From DASVEE01 sp036399695 (GTDB lineage: Bacteria; Acidobacteriota; Thermoanaerobaculia; Gp7-AA8): a stretch of DNA of 6,428 nucleotides. The notes beneath the pieces were generated by a model, which had not been told where the DNA came from, searched no databases, and was given only the letters and a program-made list of their open reading frames with translations. Within the stretch, counting starts at the first letter, position 1. Each line of letters starts with the position of its first letter. The stretch is from NCBI GenBank assembly GCA_036399695.1, contig DASWMP010000325.1:1-6428 (forward strand). Reading direction: 5' to 3'. The position numbers were made by a program, and so were the translations under genes. Below are positions 4,826-6,428 of the stretch, piece by piece.

Positions 4826-6412
4826 ATGTTGAGCCGGCGCGATCTCCTGGCCGCCTTCCTGGGCGCGCCGTTCGCGGCTGCTTGCGCGCGGCAGAGCGTG
4901 CCGGCGTTGCCGCCGGGTGTCATCGTCGGCGCCAGTGATGCGGTCGGGCACCGGCTGCGCACCGAGCGCGCTCCCGTGCCTTCCGAGTGGGAGACGCACG
5001 ATGTCGTCGTCATCGGCTCGGGTGTGGCCGGTCTGGCGGCGGCGTGGCGGCTGCGGCATGCCGGGCTGCACGACGTCGTCGTGCTGGAGCTCGAGCCGGC
5101 GCTCGGCGGCACGTCGCGGAGCGGTCAGTCGCAGGTTAGCGCGTTCCCCTGGGGCGCGCATTACGTGCCGGCGCCGAGTCCCGAGAACAAGGTGCTGGAG
5201 CGCGTCCTCCGCGAGGCCGGCGTCTACGACGGCAACCACATCGCCGAACAGTTCCTCTGCCGCGATCCGGAAGAGCGGCTGTTCTATCGCGGACGCTGGT
5301 ACGAGGGGCTTTACCTCATGGCCGGCGCGACGGACGCCGACCTCCGGCAACTGCACGCGTTCGAAGCAGAGGTGGCCAAGTGGATCGCCTGGCGCGATGC
5401 GAAAGGGCGTCGCGCCTTCACGATTCCGACGGCATATGCGTCCGACGACGCCGAGGTGACGGCGCTCGATCGCATTTCGATGGAAGAGTGGATGAACGCG
5501 CGCGGCTTCACGTCGCCGCGTCTCCGCTGGCTCGTCGAATACGCCTGCCGCGACGACTACGGCACGCTCCTCGGCGGCACGAGCGCCTGGGCCGGTCTCT
5601 TCTACTTTGCGTCGCGCGTGGCGAAGGCAGGGGAGGAGAGCGATCCCCTCATCACGTTCCCCGAAGGCAACGGCCGCCTCGTCGCCCTGCTCGGCAACGG
5701 ATCGCAGGTGCGCACCAACTGGCTGGCCATGAACGTCGCGCCTTTGAACGAGGCAATCGAGGTCACCGCGATGACCCCCAACGGCCCCCGAGGTCTGCGC
5801 GCAAAACAGGTCGTCTTCGCCGCGCCGCAGTTCGTCGCCCCGTACGTCATCGAGCCCTGGCGCGACGAGCCGCCGCCGCACGTGCGCGAGTTCTCGTACG
5901 GCTCCTGGCTCGTCGCCAACCTCACGCTGCGCGACCGCCCGTCGTCGACCGGCTTCCCCCTCGCGTGGGACAACGTCCTCTACGACAGCCCCTCGCTCGG
6001 CTACGTCGTGGCCACGCACCAGCAGGGCATCGATCACGGTCCGACGGTGCTGACGTACTACCACGCCCTCACCGACGCCGACCCCCGCAAGTCGCGAGAG
6101 CGTCTGCTCAGCGCCGGCCGCGACGAATGGGCGGACGTCGCCCTGGCGGATCTCGGCCGCGCCCACCCCGACCTGCGCCATCTCACCGAGCGCCTGGACG
6201 TGATGCGCTGGGGCCACGCCATGATCCGCCCCAAACCCGGTTTCGTCTGGAGCGATGCCCGCCGCAAAGCCGCCCAGCCGTACCGCGGGATCCACTTCGC
6301 GCACTCAGACCTCTCCGGCGTTGCGTTGTTTGAAGAGGCGCTCTACCAAGGTGTGCGAGCCGCGGAAGAGATTCTCGAATCACGCGGCCAGCCCAGCGCG
6401 AGTTTCCTCTGA
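4826..6412 (+). CDS. Tat-exported FAD-dependent oxidoreductase (amine oxidase-like), probable lipoprotein
   Basis: The protein has 528 residues. The N-terminus MLSRRDLLAAFLGAPFAAAC has a twin-arginine motif (SRRDLL), a short hydrophobic stretch and a lipobox ending at Cys20, so it is likely exported folded by Tat and lipid-anchored. A dinucleotide-binding fold follows: DVVVIGSGVAGLAAAWRL (59-76, G64-x-G66-x2-G69), then VLELEPALGGTSRSG (86-100) with the acidic ribose-binding end of strand two. The C-terminal GIHFAHSDLSGVALFEEALY (488-507) and QGVRAAEEIL match the closing FAD-binding segment of flavin amine oxidases and related NAD(P)-binding-8-type enzymes. The middle, about 140-460, is the variable substrate domain, which I cannot assign. 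Being last in a polyamine operon, it may oxidise the polyamine-type product outside the cytoplasm, which is inference. The ATG at 4826 is preferred over longer in-frame starts because only it exposes the Tat signal. No Shine-Dalgarno site is seen. Confidence 0.87.
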   Translation: MLSRRDLLAAFLGAPFAAACARQSVPALPPGVIVGASDAVGHRLRTERAPVPSEWETHDVVVIGSGVAGLAAAWRLRHAGLHDVVVLELEPALGGTSRSGQSQVSAFPWGAHYVPAPSPENKVLERVLREAGVYDGNHIAEQFLCRDPEERLFYRGRWYEGLYLMAGATDADLRQLHAFEAEVAKWIAWRDAKGRRAFTIPTAYASDDAEVTALDRISMEEWMNARGFTSPRLRWLVEYACRDDYGTLLGGTSAWAGLFYFASRVAKAGEESDPLITFPEGNGRLVALLGNGSQVRTNWLAMNVAPLNEAIEVTAMTPNGPRGLRAKQVVFAAPQFVAPYVIEPWRDEPPPHVREFSYGSWLVANLTLRDRPSSTGFPLAWDNVLYDSPSLGYVVATHQQGIDHGPTVLTYYHALTDADPRKSRERLLSAGRDEWADVALADLGRAHPDLRHLTERLDVMRWGHAMIRPKPGFVWSDARRKAAQPYRGIHFAHSDLSGVALFEEALYQGVRAAEEILESRGQPSASFL

Positions 6413-6428
6413 AAACGAGTTGGCGGGT
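6413..6428. other. Start of the next intergenic gap, with one TTGGCGG word at the edge
   Basis: Eight bases after the last stop codon the sequence reads TTGGCGG (6420-6426), the same word found in the arms of hairpin 1, and the window then ends. One copy of seven bases can be chance, but its place just after a stop codon matches the left arms of hairpins 1 and 3. Confidence 0.2.

Noticed and set aside
3727..5112. Long open frame on the - strand, opposite the SpeE-like gene and the third hairpin
   Set aside because: It runs across two genes and the hairpin repeat, has low-complexity Arg/His-rich composition and no motif. It is a GC artefact.
4787..6304. Long open frame on the - strand, opposite the flavoenzyme
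   Set aside because: The + strand frame has the FAD motifs and a Tat signal; the opposite frame has neither motifs nor sensible composition.

Overview
The window comes from a GC-rich bacterial chromosome. The codons prefer G or C at the third position, which also produces long meaningless open frames on the opposite strand. The gene content and the heptamer-repeat hairpins between genes would fit an uncultured soil-type lineage such as Acidobacteriota. That placement is an impression only, because no rRNA or other marker gene is present. All six genes lie on the + strand and look like one operon of the polyamine/membrane type.

Layout. Positions 1-157 hold a strong GC palindrome and a possible -10 box but no supportable gene. 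Next come an S-adenosylmethionine decarboxylase (SpeD-type, 158-523) and, one base later, a 684-residue membrane protein with two zinc-ribbon/DUF4178 units, a Thr-rich linker and an extracytoplasmic beta-rich domain (525-2579). A long heptamer-repeat hairpin follows, then a 58-residue single-span membrane protein (2731-2907) that overlaps by one base a 72-residue two-span DUF350-type protein (2907-3125). After a GC hairpin and a second heptamer hairpin comes a spermidine-synthase-like aminopropyltransferase fused behind seven membrane spans (3235-4734). After a third heptamer hairpin comes a Tat-exported, lipobox-bearing FAD-dependent amine-oxidase-like protein (4826-6412).

How the genes may work together (inference from families). 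SpeD makes decarboxylated S-adenosylmethionine, the aminopropyl donor. The membrane-tethered SpeE-like enzyme would transfer the aminopropyl group to an acceptor at the cytoplasmic face of the membrane. The DUF4178, small membrane and DUF350 proteins would form the membrane part of the system, and the flavoenzyme could oxidise the product on the outer side. The acceptor is unknown, and no putrescine-forming enzyme is in the window. DUF350 proteins also occur beside a PspA homologue in the E. coli yjf operon (YjfL with YjfJ), so an envelope-related role is plausible. No PspA-like gene is present here.

The most unusual non-coding signal is a set of three long inverted repeats. Their arms are built from about four 7-base words each. 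They sit at exactly the three gene junctions that are not translationally coupled, always with the T/G-rich arm on the left and the A/C-rich arm next to the following start codon.
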